The notes beneath the pieces are model-generated. The model had not been told where the DNA came from. It did not search any database and saw only the letters and a list, made by a program, of their open reading frames with translations. A stretch of DNA of 34,379 nucleotides from an uncultured Acidimicrobiaceae bacterium. GTDB lineage: Bacteria; Actinomycetota; Acidimicrobiia; Spongiisociales; UBA5794. Location: positions 1-34,379 of the forward strand of contig CAMYKI010000053.1 in NCBI GenBank assembly GCA_947258985.1. Direction: 5' to 3'. This document shows positions 25,778 through 33,639 of the stretch, piece after piece. The number at the start of each line of letters is the position of its first letter. Positions within the stretch are counted from its first letter, which is position 1. Position numbers and translations under genes: made by a program.

Positions 25778-26674
25778 TCATACGGCCTGCGCTGCCTCGT
25801 AGGCTGCTTTCACCTTTTCGAGCGTCTCATCCGACGCCGGGACCAGCGGCAGTCGGGGCTGTCCAACGCTCTCCCAAAGTGCCGTCATCCCGGCTTTCAG
25901 CGGCATCGGGCTCGGTTCAACGAACAGAGCCCCAAAGAGCGGCGAAAGGGCGTCGTGGATACGGTTCGCCTCATCGTGGTCTTCGGCAAGTACAGCCGCT
26001 ATCAGCTTCTGAATCTGATTGCCGACGAAATGCGCCGCCACCGACACTACGCCGACGCCTCCGGCATAGACGATGTCCTTGGTACGCGCGTCGTCACCGG
26101 AGTACACCGCAAAGCCTTCTGGCAGGTCTGCGATGGCGCGGCTGGTGAAGTCGTGGTCGCCGACGGCGTCCTTCACCGCAACGATCCTCTCGTGGCCGGC
26201 CAACTCCACAAGCGTCTCGACTTCGATGAGACGAGATGTCCTCCCCGGGATGTTGTAGAGCATCAGGGGCAGCTCGGTTGCATCCGCGATGGCGCTGAAG
26301 TGTTTGATCAGACCCTGCTGAGGCGGCTTCGAGTAGTAAGGCGTTACGGCCATGATCCCGTGGACGCCAACTGCGGCCGCTTGCTCGCTGAGAGCGATCG
26401 ACTCGGCGGTGTTGTAGGTCCCGGTACCGGCGATCACCTTTATACGATCGCCGGCCGCTTCTACCGCAGCCTTGTACAACGCGATCTTCTCCGGTTTTGA
26501 CAGGGTCGGAGACTCCCCGGTCGTCCCGGTGACGACAACACCGTCGCAGCCGTTGTCGGCCAGGTGACGGATCAGCTTCCAGAAAACTCCGTAATCAACG
26601 GCGCCGCCCTCGTCGAACGGCGTGAGGACGGCGGTGAGCACGGTTCCAAATGGGGGTGAAGGACGTGTTTCCAT
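25778..26674 (-). CDS. dapA: 4-hydroxy-tetrahydrodipicolinate synthase
   Basis: DapA condenses pyruvate with aspartate semialdehyde, the first committed step to diaminopimelate and lysine. The 298 residues form the TIM barrel with Thr51-Thr52 (GTTGES), Tyr140 (MLYNIPGRT, with Arg145) and the Schiff-base Lys168 (IVAVKDA). All catalytic residues are present. ATG 26674 has no Shine-Dalgarno, but a TAGCGT hexamer ends 6 nt before it, so a leaderless message is likely. DapB and DapF are also in the window, in separate transcripts. Confidence 0.97.
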   Translation of the reverse strand: METRPSPPFGTVLTAVLTPFDEGGAVDYGVFWKLIRHLADNGCDGVVVTGTTGESPTLSKPEKIALYKAAVEAAGDRIKVIAGTGTYNTAESIALSEQAAAVGVHGIMAVTPYYSKPPQQGLIKHFSAIADATELPLMLYNIPGRTSRLIEVETLVELAGHERIVAVKDAVGDHDFTSRAIADLPEGFAVYSGDDARTKDIVYAGGVGVVSVAAHFVGNQIQKLIAAVLAEDHDEANRIHDALSPLFGALFVEPSPMPLKAGMTALWESVGQPRLPLVPASDETLEKVKAAYEAAQAV

Positions 26675-26680
26675 GCCAGA

Positions 26681-26686
26681 ACGCTA
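26681..26686 (-). promoter_or_regulatory. Probable -10 element of dapA (leaderless transcript)
   Basis: TAGCGT ends 6 nt before the ATG of dapA, placing the transcript start at or beside the start codon. No clear -35 is visible. Confidence 0.45.
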
Positions 26687-26753
26687 GCAGTGCACCGCGT
26701 TACCGCTTTGTATTCCGGGTCGGCGCGGCGCTCGTCTTGACCTCGGCGGCAAC

Positions 26754-26759
26754 TATCCT
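26754..26759 (+). promoter_or_regulatory. Probable -10 element of the thioredoxin-TPR gene (leaderless transcript)
   Basis: TATCCT ends 7 nt before ATG 26767, and no Shine-Dalgarno is present. It is divergent from the dapA promoter about 70 bp away. Confidence 0.45.
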
Positions 26760-26766
26760 GTTGCGG

Positions 26767-27612
26767 ATGGAATCGACCAGCCCGTACATCAAAAACATAA
26801 CGACGGACGACTTCCAGCAAGCCGTCCTTCAGAAGAGCCACGAAGTACCCGTGGTCGTGGACTTCTGGGCGGAATGGTGCGGTCCTTGCCGCACCCTTGG
26901 CCCTGCCTTGGAGAAGCTGACCGCAGAGGCAGCCGGAGACTTCGTGCTGGCGAAGGTCGACGTGGACGCCAACCAGGAGCTGGCGGCCCAGTTCAATGTT
27001 CAAGGCATCCCTACCGTCATTGGTTTTCGTGGCGGCGCCGCGGTTGACCAGTTCACCGGGGCTCTGCCGGAGCCGGCCATCAAGCAGTGGCTCGAGGGCC
27101 TCCTGCCTTCGGAACTCGACAAAGTGGTCGAACAGGCGCGAGATGCCGCTATCGCCGGCAACCTCGAGACCGCAGAGAGGCTGTTTGCTGCGGTGCTCGG
27201 CGAACAGGCCGACCACCAGGAAGCCGGAACGGGTCTCGCGGCGCTGCAGATAGCTTCCGGTCGCCATGACGACGCGCTCGTGCTGCTCGGCAAGCTTGCC
27301 GTCACCGACGAAGTTGAGCGGTTGCAGTCGGCAGCACGGCTGAGCGCTTCCCGGGGCACCGACCTGTCCGAAATCGAAAGTCGCCTAGAAGCGCAACCCG
27401 ATAACGACGCCGTGCGCATCGAGCTAGCGCTGGCTTTGGCCGGTCGTGCCGAGTACGAACCAGCGCTCGATCACATGCTGTCCGTCGTCAAGGGGCGCGG
27501 CACCGGTAAAGACAACGCCCGCATGGCCATGCTGGATATCTTCGAGGTTCTGGGCGACGGCCATCCGCTGACGACGACGTATCGCCGCCAACTGGCAAGC
27601 GCCCTGTTCTAA
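26767..27612 (+). CDS. Thioredoxin-TPR fusion protein (CnoX/YbbN-like)
   Basis: Residues 1-110 form a thioredoxin domain with the active-site WAEWCGPC (Cys38 and Cys41) and the cis-proline loop GIPTV. The remaining 170 residues are TPR-like helical repeats (AGNLETAERLFAAVL, ASGRHDDALVLLGKL, GRAEYEPALDHML). This is the CnoX/YbbN layout, a chaperedoxin that protects substrates and passes them to chaperonin; in E. coli its CXXC is altered, but here it is a normal CGPC. The frame is open upstream, but ATG 26767 starts just before the domain. It converges on the lipoprotein gene with 4 nt between stops. Confidence 0.9.
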   Translation: MESTSPYIKNITTDDFQQAVLQKSHEVPVVVDFWAEWCGPCRTLGPALEKLTAEAAGDFVLAKVDVDANQELAAQFNVQGIPTVIGFRGGAAVDQFTGALPEPAIKQWLEGLLPSELDKVVEQARDAAIAGNLETAERLFAAVLGEQADHQEAGTGLAALQIASGRHDDALVLLGKLAVTDEVERLQSAARLSASRGTDLSEIESRLEAQPDNDAVRIELALALAGRAEYEPALDHMLSVVKGRGTGKDNARMAMLDIFEVLGDGHPLTTTYRRQLASALF

Positions 27613-27616
27613 CGGC

Positions 27617-28636
27617 CTACGGCACCAGTTCCATGTACATGTGCGTCGAGCCGTTCATGTTCATACCAACGGCGCGTCCACCGGTGTTCGGTAGACCCGA
27701 CATCTCCATGCTCATCGAAACGTGGCCCGTCACGTCCTGAGCAACCGTGACCCCGAGATCGGGTTCGAACCAGGTGTAAGACGTCGAACCGGTCGGTGAA
27801 GACCGCATCGACATTGTGAACGCCGGCGGCATGCCTTCATCGATACCAAGCTCGCCGATTCCACCAAGGGCTTCCGCCATCGTCACTAGATCGTCCCAGG
27901 TGATGGTGTAGGCCGCGGTACTCGACTCGGTCTTGATGAGCCAGGTGTCGTAACCGCCCTTATCTTCTCGACCCATGATGGTATGGGTCTGCTCGGTCAC
28001 GATCGGATCCATACCGGGAAGCTGCTCTTCTGAAACGGTGGTCCAGGTGTCACCGATGTCGACCGGCCCGTCTGGCAGCTGTGGTCCAAACATCTGACCG
28101 GTGGCGCTGCCAGTCGAAGTTCCTCCGAGGATCCCACTGACGTCGATGGGGACGCCGGCGATCTCCATGGTCAAGACTTCGCCTTGATCCGTGATGATGT
28201 ATGAGACCTCTGTGACCTGCTGGTCGAGGACGTCGTTCAGGTCACCCTGGGGCAAATCGGAGAAATCGAACGAGTCACTTCCCATCGTCACGCTGCCACC
28301 GCCGAGATTCAGGTCGGAGACGTCCATCGTGACCCTATAGGTCCCCGGTTCGTCCGCAGGAGAGATCCGGTATCCAGTCTGGAACTTCATCTCCATCGTC
28401 ATATCCATGGAACCGGGCATGCTCGGGTCCAACGCACGGAAAGCGTCCCCGAATGTCGTCGTCATCTGCGTGTCCATCTCGACCTGGTAGTCGAGGTCAA
28501 CATCACCGGTCAGGCTGTACGCAAGCGGGCGAGCAATGGTGACGCCCCCCTTGTCTGCTGACGGATCGGAACTGCCACCACAGGCGGCGGCGAGGAGAGC
28601 GAGGACGGCAGCGAGCGCCATCAACCGGCGGTTCAT
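27617..28636 (-). CDS. Secreted lipoprotein of unknown function
   Basis: The signal peptide MNRRLMALAAVLALLAAAC ends in the lipobox LAAAC, with Cys19 as the lipid site, followed by GGSSDPSADKGG. The 320-residue mature part is rich in Met, Thr, Gly and Asp (SMDMTMEMKF) and contains GDTWTTVSEEQLPG and several beta-strand-like stretches; I do not recognise a family. The chosen ATG 28636 has AAGGGG 6 nt upstream, while a longer frame would bury the signal peptide. It lies 71 nt downstream of dapB on the same strand. Confidence 0.85.
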   Translation of the reverse strand: MNRRLMALAAVLALLAAACGGSSDPSADKGGVTIARPLAYSLTGDVDLDYQVEMDTQMTTTFGDAFRALDPSMPGSMDMTMEMKFQTGYRISPADEPGTYRVTMDVSDLNLGGGSVTMGSDSFDFSDLPQGDLNDVLDQQVTEVSYIITDQGEVLTMEIAGVPIDVSGILGGTSTGSATGQMFGPQLPDGPVDIGDTWTTVSEEQLPGMDPIVTEQTHTIMGREDKGGYDTWLIKTESSTAAYTITWDDLVTMAEALGGIGELGIDEGMPPAFTMSMRSSPTGSTSYTWFEPDLGVTVAQDVTGHVSMSMEMSGLPNTGGRAVGMNMNGSTHMYMELVP

Positions 28637-28707
28637 GTTCAACCCCTTGTCGACGTTTGCACGTTTATCGGCAAGTGATCGCGTCAACCTGAGCCGCAAG
28701 CGAGCGG

Positions 28708-29472
28708 TCAGATGCCGAGTAGCGCGTCGAGGCCCACCGTTACCGCAAGCGGCATCTCAGGCACGCGGCGCACGGCCAGCACGACCCCGGGCATGAAGGC
28801 TTGACGATCGGTCGTGTCGTGGCGAATGGTCAGCGTCTCGCCCATCCCTCCCAACATGACGGCTTGATGGGCAACCAGTCCCGGCAGTCGCACCGCATGA
28901 ACCGGCACATCGTCTACGTCGGCTCCGCGTGCGCCGGCCACCAACTCACGGCTTTCCACCTCCCGCCTCTGTTCCTGAGCGGCTCGGGAAATGCGTTGGG
29001 CTGTGGCCATGGCCGTGCCGGATGGGGCATCTGCCTTGCGATCGTGATGCATTTCGATTACCTCAGCGGCATCAAAATGTGGCGCTGCTATCTCGGCGAG
29101 GCGCATCATGACGACGGCACCTATCGAGAAGTTGGGAACGATGAGGCACTTGCCGGTGCCTTCCCTCCAGAACGCTTCCACCTCGGCCAGCCTTTCCTCG
29201 CCGAAGCCCGACGTTCCCACAATCGCGTGGCGACCCATCGTGTGCCAACGCCTGAGGTTCTCCATCACGACGTCGGGGTTGGTGAATTCGACTACTACGT
29301 CGGCGTCGAGCATCACCTCCGGGGTTGCAGAGACCTCGACGCCACCGATGCTTTCGCCCGCCGCCCCGGGATCGAACGCGGCAACCAGGTCGAATCCGGT
29401 CGCGTAAGCGATGGTCTCGGCAGTAAGCCGCCCCATGCGCCCTCCGGCACCGGATACTCCAACCCTGGTCAC
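28708..29472 (-). CDS. dapB: 4-hydroxy-tetrahydrodipicolinate reductase
   Basis: DapB reduces the DapA product with NAD(P)H in the diaminopimelate pathway. The Rossmann motif VGVSGAGGRMGRL is at the N-terminus, and the substrate motif EMHHDRKADAPSGTA is complete, with the catalytic His pair and Lys. The length of 254 residues is normal. GTG 29472 overlaps the M16 peptidase stop as GTGA, so the two are co-translated. Confidence 0.97.
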   Translation of the reverse strand: MTRVGVSGAGGRMGRLTAETIAYATGFDLVAAFDPGAAGESIGGVEVSATPEVMLDADVVVEFTNPDVVMENLRRWHTMGRHAIVGTSGFGEERLAEVEAFWREGTGKCLIVPNFSIGAVVMMRLAEIAAPHFDAAEVIEMHHDRKADAPSGTAMATAQRISRAAQEQRREVESRELVAGARGADVDDVPVHAVRLPGLVAHQAVMLGGMGETLTIRHDTTDRQAFMPGVVLAVRRVPEMPLAVTVGLDALLGI

Positions 29473-30719
29473 AGCACGAACTCCTCGAAATCTGCTTCGT
29501 CGAACGGTCCCACCAGGCCGAGCACATAGGGTCCGGAATAGACGTTCCGTGCCGCTGCGATGATGTCGTCGTGCGAGACTGCTTCTATCCGGGCAACTGT
29601 TTCGTCGACGCTCAAGTGTTCCACACCGGTCAATTCCTGACGGCCCAGCTGGGTCATGCGACCATTCGTATCCTCGAGTGATAGCGCCAGGCTGCCCTTG
29701 ATGTTTCCCTTTGCCCTGTCCAGCTCCTCATCGGTGATGCCGTCGGCCATCACCTTGTCCAATTCGGTGCGGATGAGCTTGAGCACCTCGAACGTCTGGC
29801 TGGGTGTCGTCCCGGCGTATATGGCTGCTGCGCCGGTATCGAGAAACGGCATTCGGAAGGCGTGGACTGCGTACGCAAGGCCACGTTCTTCTCGGATTTC
29901 CCTGAACAGACGCGAGGACATACCGCCGCCGAGCACGTGGTTGGCAACGGTGACGGCGAAGCGGCGGTCGTCGCCGCGCGGGAGCCCTTCTGCCCCGAAG
30001 ACGATATGCGATTGCTCCGTGTCGCGACGGCGCACCTTCACCCGTGGCCCGATGGTGGGCTTGACCTCCGGTCTCGTCATCGGGCCGCCATCCCATCCAC
30101 CCATGTGATCACCTATCAGCGAGACAAGAGAGTCGTGCTCGAGATCTCCCACTGCGGCCACAACCGTCGATCGTGGTGAATAGCGACGGTCCCAATAGTT
30201 GTGGATCGTGGCCCGGCTCATTCCGGTAATCGAGTCCTTGGTGCCGAGGATCGGAGGTGCCAGCGGGTGCTCGTCCCACAGGGCAGTGACAAATTGCTCG
30301 TGGGCAACGTCTGTCGGATCGTCCTCGTTCATGTTGATCTCTTCAAGGACAACATGCCGTTCCGAGTCGATCTCGGTCTGGCGGAATGCCGGGCGCTGCA
30401 GCATCTCTCCCAGGATGTCCGCAGCAAGCGGCATGTCAGCGCTGCGCAACCTCGCCCAATAGCAGGTGTATTCCTTGCTGGTGAATGCGTTGTTGCGAGC
30501 GCCGACGGCGTCGAAGGCTTCGGAGATGGCGCGCGCCGGGAGGCGTTCCGAGCCCTTGAAGAGGAGGTGCTCGAGGAAATGGCTCGCCCCCGCCTCTTCC
30601 GGAGTCTCATCTCTGCTGCCGGCGTCTACCCAACATCCGATGGCCACTGATCTCACCGAAGGCATTTGCTGGCTGATAATTCGCAGCCCGTTCGGGAGTG
30701 TTGTCAAGTCGTAGTGCAT
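29469..30719 (-). CDS. M16-family zinc peptidase (PepR/processing-peptidase-like)
   Basis: The 416 residues carry the inverted zinc motif HFLEH (HxxEH) followed by the downstream Glu in VVLEEINM, and the second M16 domain with the RGLAYAVHAF and GTTPSQTFEV stretches. The family includes mitochondrial processing peptidase and mycobacterial PepR (Rv2782c), which occupies the matching place. I chose ATG 30719; the frame is open to GTG 30743. A TATCAT hexamer ends 7 nt before ATG 30719, again suggesting a leaderless message. Target proteins are unknown. Confidence 0.93.
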   Translation of the reverse strand: MHYDLTTLPNGLRIISQQMPSVRSVAIGCWVDAGSRDETPEEAGASHFLEHLLFKGSERLPARAISEAFDAVGARNNAFTSKEYTCYWARLRSADMPLAADILGEMLQRPAFRQTEIDSERHVVLEEINMNEDDPTDVAHEQFVTALWDEHPLAPPILGTKDSITGMSRATIHNYWDRRYSPRSTVVAAVGDLEHDSLVSLIGDHMGGWDGGPMTRPEVKPTIGPRVKVRRRDTEQSHIVFGAEGLPRGDDRRFAVTVANHVLGGGMSSRLFREIREERGLAYAVHAFRMPFLDTGAAAIYAGTTPSQTFEVLKLIRTELDKVMADGITDEELDRAKGNIKGSLALSLEDTNGRMTQLGRQELTGVEHLSVDETVARIEAVSHDDIIAAARNVYSGPYVLGLVGPFDEADFEEFVL

Positions 30720-30726
30720 TCCGAAG

Positions 30727-30732
30727 ATGATA
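30727..30732 (-). promoter_or_regulatory. Probable -10 element of the M16 peptidase gene (leaderless transcript)
   Basis: TATCAT ends 7 nt before ATG 30719 with no Shine-Dalgarno between. The remaining intergenic DNA up to arfB (30733-30927) shows no gene or strong hairpin. Confidence 0.4.
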
Positions 30733-30927
30733 GGTCGCAACACCTATGTCGGGAGCGTTGCGCCGCATGCGATATCGGGACGATCCGCGTTTGTCGACCG
30801 AATCCTCGACTTCGCCGCTTTCGTCTAGGTACCTGCTGAACAATGTCAGTTTGGCCTCGCAGCCGCGCCTGTGGCCGGACGTTCTTCGTGGCCGAGCGAG
30901 TCCGCACGCCATTTGGTAAACAGTTTC

Positions 30928-31350
30928 CTAGTCAATCTCGGGGCGACGACGCAGCTGCTTGGTGACGGAGCGGCCGCGCTTTTTCGCCAAACGCCGTTCC
31001 TGCGATGCCCTGGTCGGTCTTGTCGGTCGTCGCTGGGGAGGGGGCGGCCGCAGCGCCTCCTCGATCATCTCCGCAAGCCTACGCCGAGCCAGTTGCCGGT
31101 TGCGCCATTGCGACCGTGACTGATCTGCCCGGATGCTCACGATCCGATCAGGGAGCTTGCCGAGAACCCGGTTTCGCTGCGCATCATCGAAAGCCACGGA
31201 TGAGCCCGCGTCAAAGCTGAGCTCGACCCGGGTGGAGCTCTTGTTGGCATGCTGACCCCCGGGACCACCGGCCGGATCGAACCTCCAGTGCAGCTCGCCG
31301 GCAGGGATCACGACGTCATCGGTGACACGTAGATCGTCCATGGTCGGCAC
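30928..31350 (-). CDS. arfB: ArfB-like peptidyl-tRNA hydrolase for ribosome rescue
   Basis: ArfB (YaeJ/ICT1 type) frees ribosomes stalled on broken mRNA. The 140 residues show the catalytic GGQ (31-33) in GGPGGQHANKSSTRVEL, and a basic Arg/Lys tail (RRLAKKRGRSVTKQLRRR) that enters the empty mRNA channel. No codon-recognition domain is present, which separates it from release factors RF1 and RF2. GTG 31350 has GGAGG 8 nt upstream; ATG 31341 and GTG 31365 are alternatives. It diverges from the VWA gene. Confidence 0.93.
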   Translation of the reverse strand: MPTMDDLRVTDDVVIPAGELHWRFDPAGGPGGQHANKSSTRVELSFDAGSSVAFDDAQRNRVLGKLPDRIVSIRADQSRSQWRNRQLARRRLAEMIEEALRPPPPQRRPTRPTRASQERRLAKKRGRSVTKQLRRRPEID

Positions 31351-31413
31351 GATAACGACCTCCACGACGTTGCCTGCCCGCAGGGCTTGACGTGTGTGAG
31401 AGAATCCAAAGTT

Positions 31414-33639
31414 ATGCGCGGGCGAGATCAGTCAGTACTCAACGAGGTCCTTCCCCCGGAAGACCGGGTGATCGAAGCCGTCGTGGCGCGTTATCAGCGC
31501 GTTGCCCCGGCAATAACGCGCTTCGCCAGGGCTATTGCCGGCAAGGAGGATCTTGTCGTCCGGCTCGGCTCGCAGGCCGCCGGTGGCGAGGATGAAATCG
31601 TCCTCGACCCCGGAGTTTTCCAAGCCGCCTATGCCCGCAGCGCCCCGGTGACACCGGCCGAGGTGGCGTTGACCTCGGCCCTGCACGAGGTCATCCATCT
31701 GATGGCGTCCGATTTTGATGAACTCCGGCCGATACCCCGGGCATGGCTGGCCCATCAGGCCGAAAGAACGACCACCGAGGAACCTGAGGATCTCGAAATC
31801 GAGAACCCCGATCTGGCTCCAATGCTCTTCGACGACTTCGTCGCGCCGGCCCCGTCGGAAGCTCCAGCCACTGCTGAAGCACCTGTGGCGACGGAAGAAG
31901 AAGTCCCCCTCCTCGATGCGATCAGCAGCATTGGTGGGCCTGCTGCTGAGGCGCTCTTCTTCTCGCTCGAGGACGCTCGCCAGGAAAGGGTCTTGCTCGA
32001 CGGCTTCAGCGGGGTCCGCTCGGTCCTGTCCGACCTCTACCTGGCGGCGATGCCCGGAGGCATGGCCGAGGCCCGGCCCCTGGGACAGTACGCACTCGCC
32101 TGCTTCCTGATCGTGGGGGGATACGCCGGCCGCCAGCGTCTCCAGCGGATGCTTCCGCCTCACGTCGGAGGCGCACTCGATGACGCTCAGCCGTTCATCG
32201 ATGATGTCGTCGACGCCGACGACCCGTGGACGGTTGGCGGGCTTGCACTGCAGCTACTGGAGGTGGCTCGCATCCACGGCCTCGCCCATCAGGTGCAACA
32301 GACCGACAGCAGGACGGTCAAGAACGCCAAGAACGAGGACGACAGTTCTGCCATCAGCGACTCGGTAGACGCGGTCCGGATAATCACTCCCCCGCTGCGT
32401 GACGCCGACTCCTACGACGAAACCCGCGCCGCCGCACAGGCCGTTTCTGCCGAACAAGGCAAGGCGGGCGAAGCGGACCAGGCGGGTGATCCCGCCACCG
32501 AGCAACTGGTACGAGTCTCTCAGGCTCCTTCCATCTACCTACCTACCGGACAGACGGGGAAGCTCATCGTCGGAGGTTTCCCCAGCCAGTTCCGTGTCTT
32601 TTCCGGCGAGGGGCGCCAGTTGCTCAACCAGGCCGCCCGACAGTGGGGTGTTGTCCAGCGTCGTGTTGCCGGCGAGTTGTATCCATTGTTCCTGGCGAAC
32701 CAGCGACGGGGTCTTCGCTCGGGTTTCGACGCCGGTGACCTTTCGCCGTACGCCGCCCTGCTTCTCGGTGCCGGTCTCTATGAGCGCATGTTCGAAAGAA
32801 GGGATCTGCCGACACGCCGCAGTTACGCAGTCAGCCTTCTCGTGGACGGATCTGCTTCGATGTTGCAGCCTCTCCAGGTGGCGGGAGCGGTCCGCAAAGC
32901 GCCGTGGGCGCTGGCGGCGGCTTCGCTCGGAGCGTGGTCTCTCGCGTTGCTGTGCAACGAGCTGCAGATCGATTTCGAGGTAGCTCTCTTCAACCGTTCC
33001 TTCCCGGCATCGCTCGATGATACGGAGCGAACATTCTCCGACCGGCGCCACCGCGCCACCGGTGGCCTGCGCCGCGCCCACAGCGGGTCCGCCGACCGGC
33101 TCAGCCGCACGGTCAATCACTACCTGATCAAGCCGTTCGATGACCGATGGCGGCGCCACGAGGACGTACTCGCCGGTTTGTTCTACATGGCCGCCTCGCC
33201 GCGAGATGCCGGACAGGAAGCCCGGCGGAATCCGGACGGGGCACCCCCGGTGTCGATGTTCGACAAGGCCGCCAATGTCGACGAGTTCAATGTCACCTAC
33301 GCCGCCCAACGCTTGGCATCACGGCATGTCTCCACCAGGATCCTGGTGGTCCTCGCCGATGGAATGACGAGAGGATCGGTGCGGGCCCTTGCAGAATCCG
33401 TCGAACTGGCCGAGGCGAACCACACCACCGTTCTCGGAATCGGAATCGGTGATGACACCGTGACCGCCGCCTACAGCAGACACCAGGTCGTTGAACGGCC
33501 GGAAGAACTCACTCGAGCCATGATCGAGGGGGTCCGGTCCACTCTGTTCAGGACCATCGCCGCCGCCGGTGGCGAGACCTGGTGGGCCCATTCTTCATCG
33601 AAGTACCTCGAGCGACAAAGGAGCTCCACCAATGCCTGA
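31414..33639 (+). CDS. VWA-domain protein with HExxH motif, CobT-like
   Basis: The 741 residues have three parts. The N-terminal region contains LTSALHEVIHLMASDF, an HExxH site (His91, Glu92, His95) typical of zinc peptidases. A variable middle part has an acidic Ala/Pro linker. The C-terminal von Willebrand A domain has the metal-binding DGSAS (478-482) and ILVVLADGMTRG. RRGLRSGFDAG before it resembles CobT-type chelatase subunits. The AAA gene that follows overlaps by 8 nt (ATGCCTGA), so the two act together, as in MoxR/CobS-VWA systems that remodel or activate partners. The substrate is unknown. A TTGACG -35-like site lies at 31387. The frame is open to TTG 31387, but ATG 31414 is preferred. 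Confidence 0.85.
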   Translation: MRGRDQSVLNEVLPPEDRVIEAVVARYQRVAPAITRFARAIAGKEDLVVRLGSQAAGGEDEIVLDPGVFQAAYARSAPVTPAEVALTSALHEVIHLMASDFDELRPIPRAWLAHQAERTTTEEPEDLEIENPDLAPMLFDDFVAPAPSEAPATAEAPVATEEEVPLLDAISSIGGPAAEALFFSLEDARQERVLLDGFSGVRSVLSDLYLAAMPGGMAEARPLGQYALACFLIVGGYAGRQRLQRMLPPHVGGALDDAQPFIDDVVDADDPWTVGGLALQLLEVARIHGLAHQVQQTDSRTVKNAKNEDDSSAISDSVDAVRIITPPLRDADSYDETRAAAQAVSAEQGKAGEADQAGDPATEQLVRVSQAPSIYLPTGQTGKLIVGGFPSQFRVFSGEGRQLLNQAARQWGVVQRRVAGELYPLFLANQRRGLRSGFDAGDLSPYAALLLGAGLYERMFERRDLPTRRSYAVSLLVDGSASMLQPLQVAGAVRKAPWALAAASLGAWSLALLCNELQIDFEVALFNRSFPASLDDTERTFSDRRHRATGGLRRAHSGSADRLSRTVNHYLIKPFDDRWRRHEDVLAGLFYMAASPRDAGQEARRNPDGAPPVSMFDKAANVDEFNVTYAAQRLASRHVSTRILVVLADGMTRGSVRALAESVELAEANHTTVLGIGIGDDTVTAAYSRHQVVERPEELTRAMIEGVRSTLFRTIAAAGGETWWAHSSSKYLERQRSSTNA

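Noticed and set aside
26737..26759. TTGACC/TATCCT as a full promoter for the thioredoxin gene
   Set aside because: The spacer is only 11 bp, too short for a normal -35/-10 pair; only the -10 was kept.
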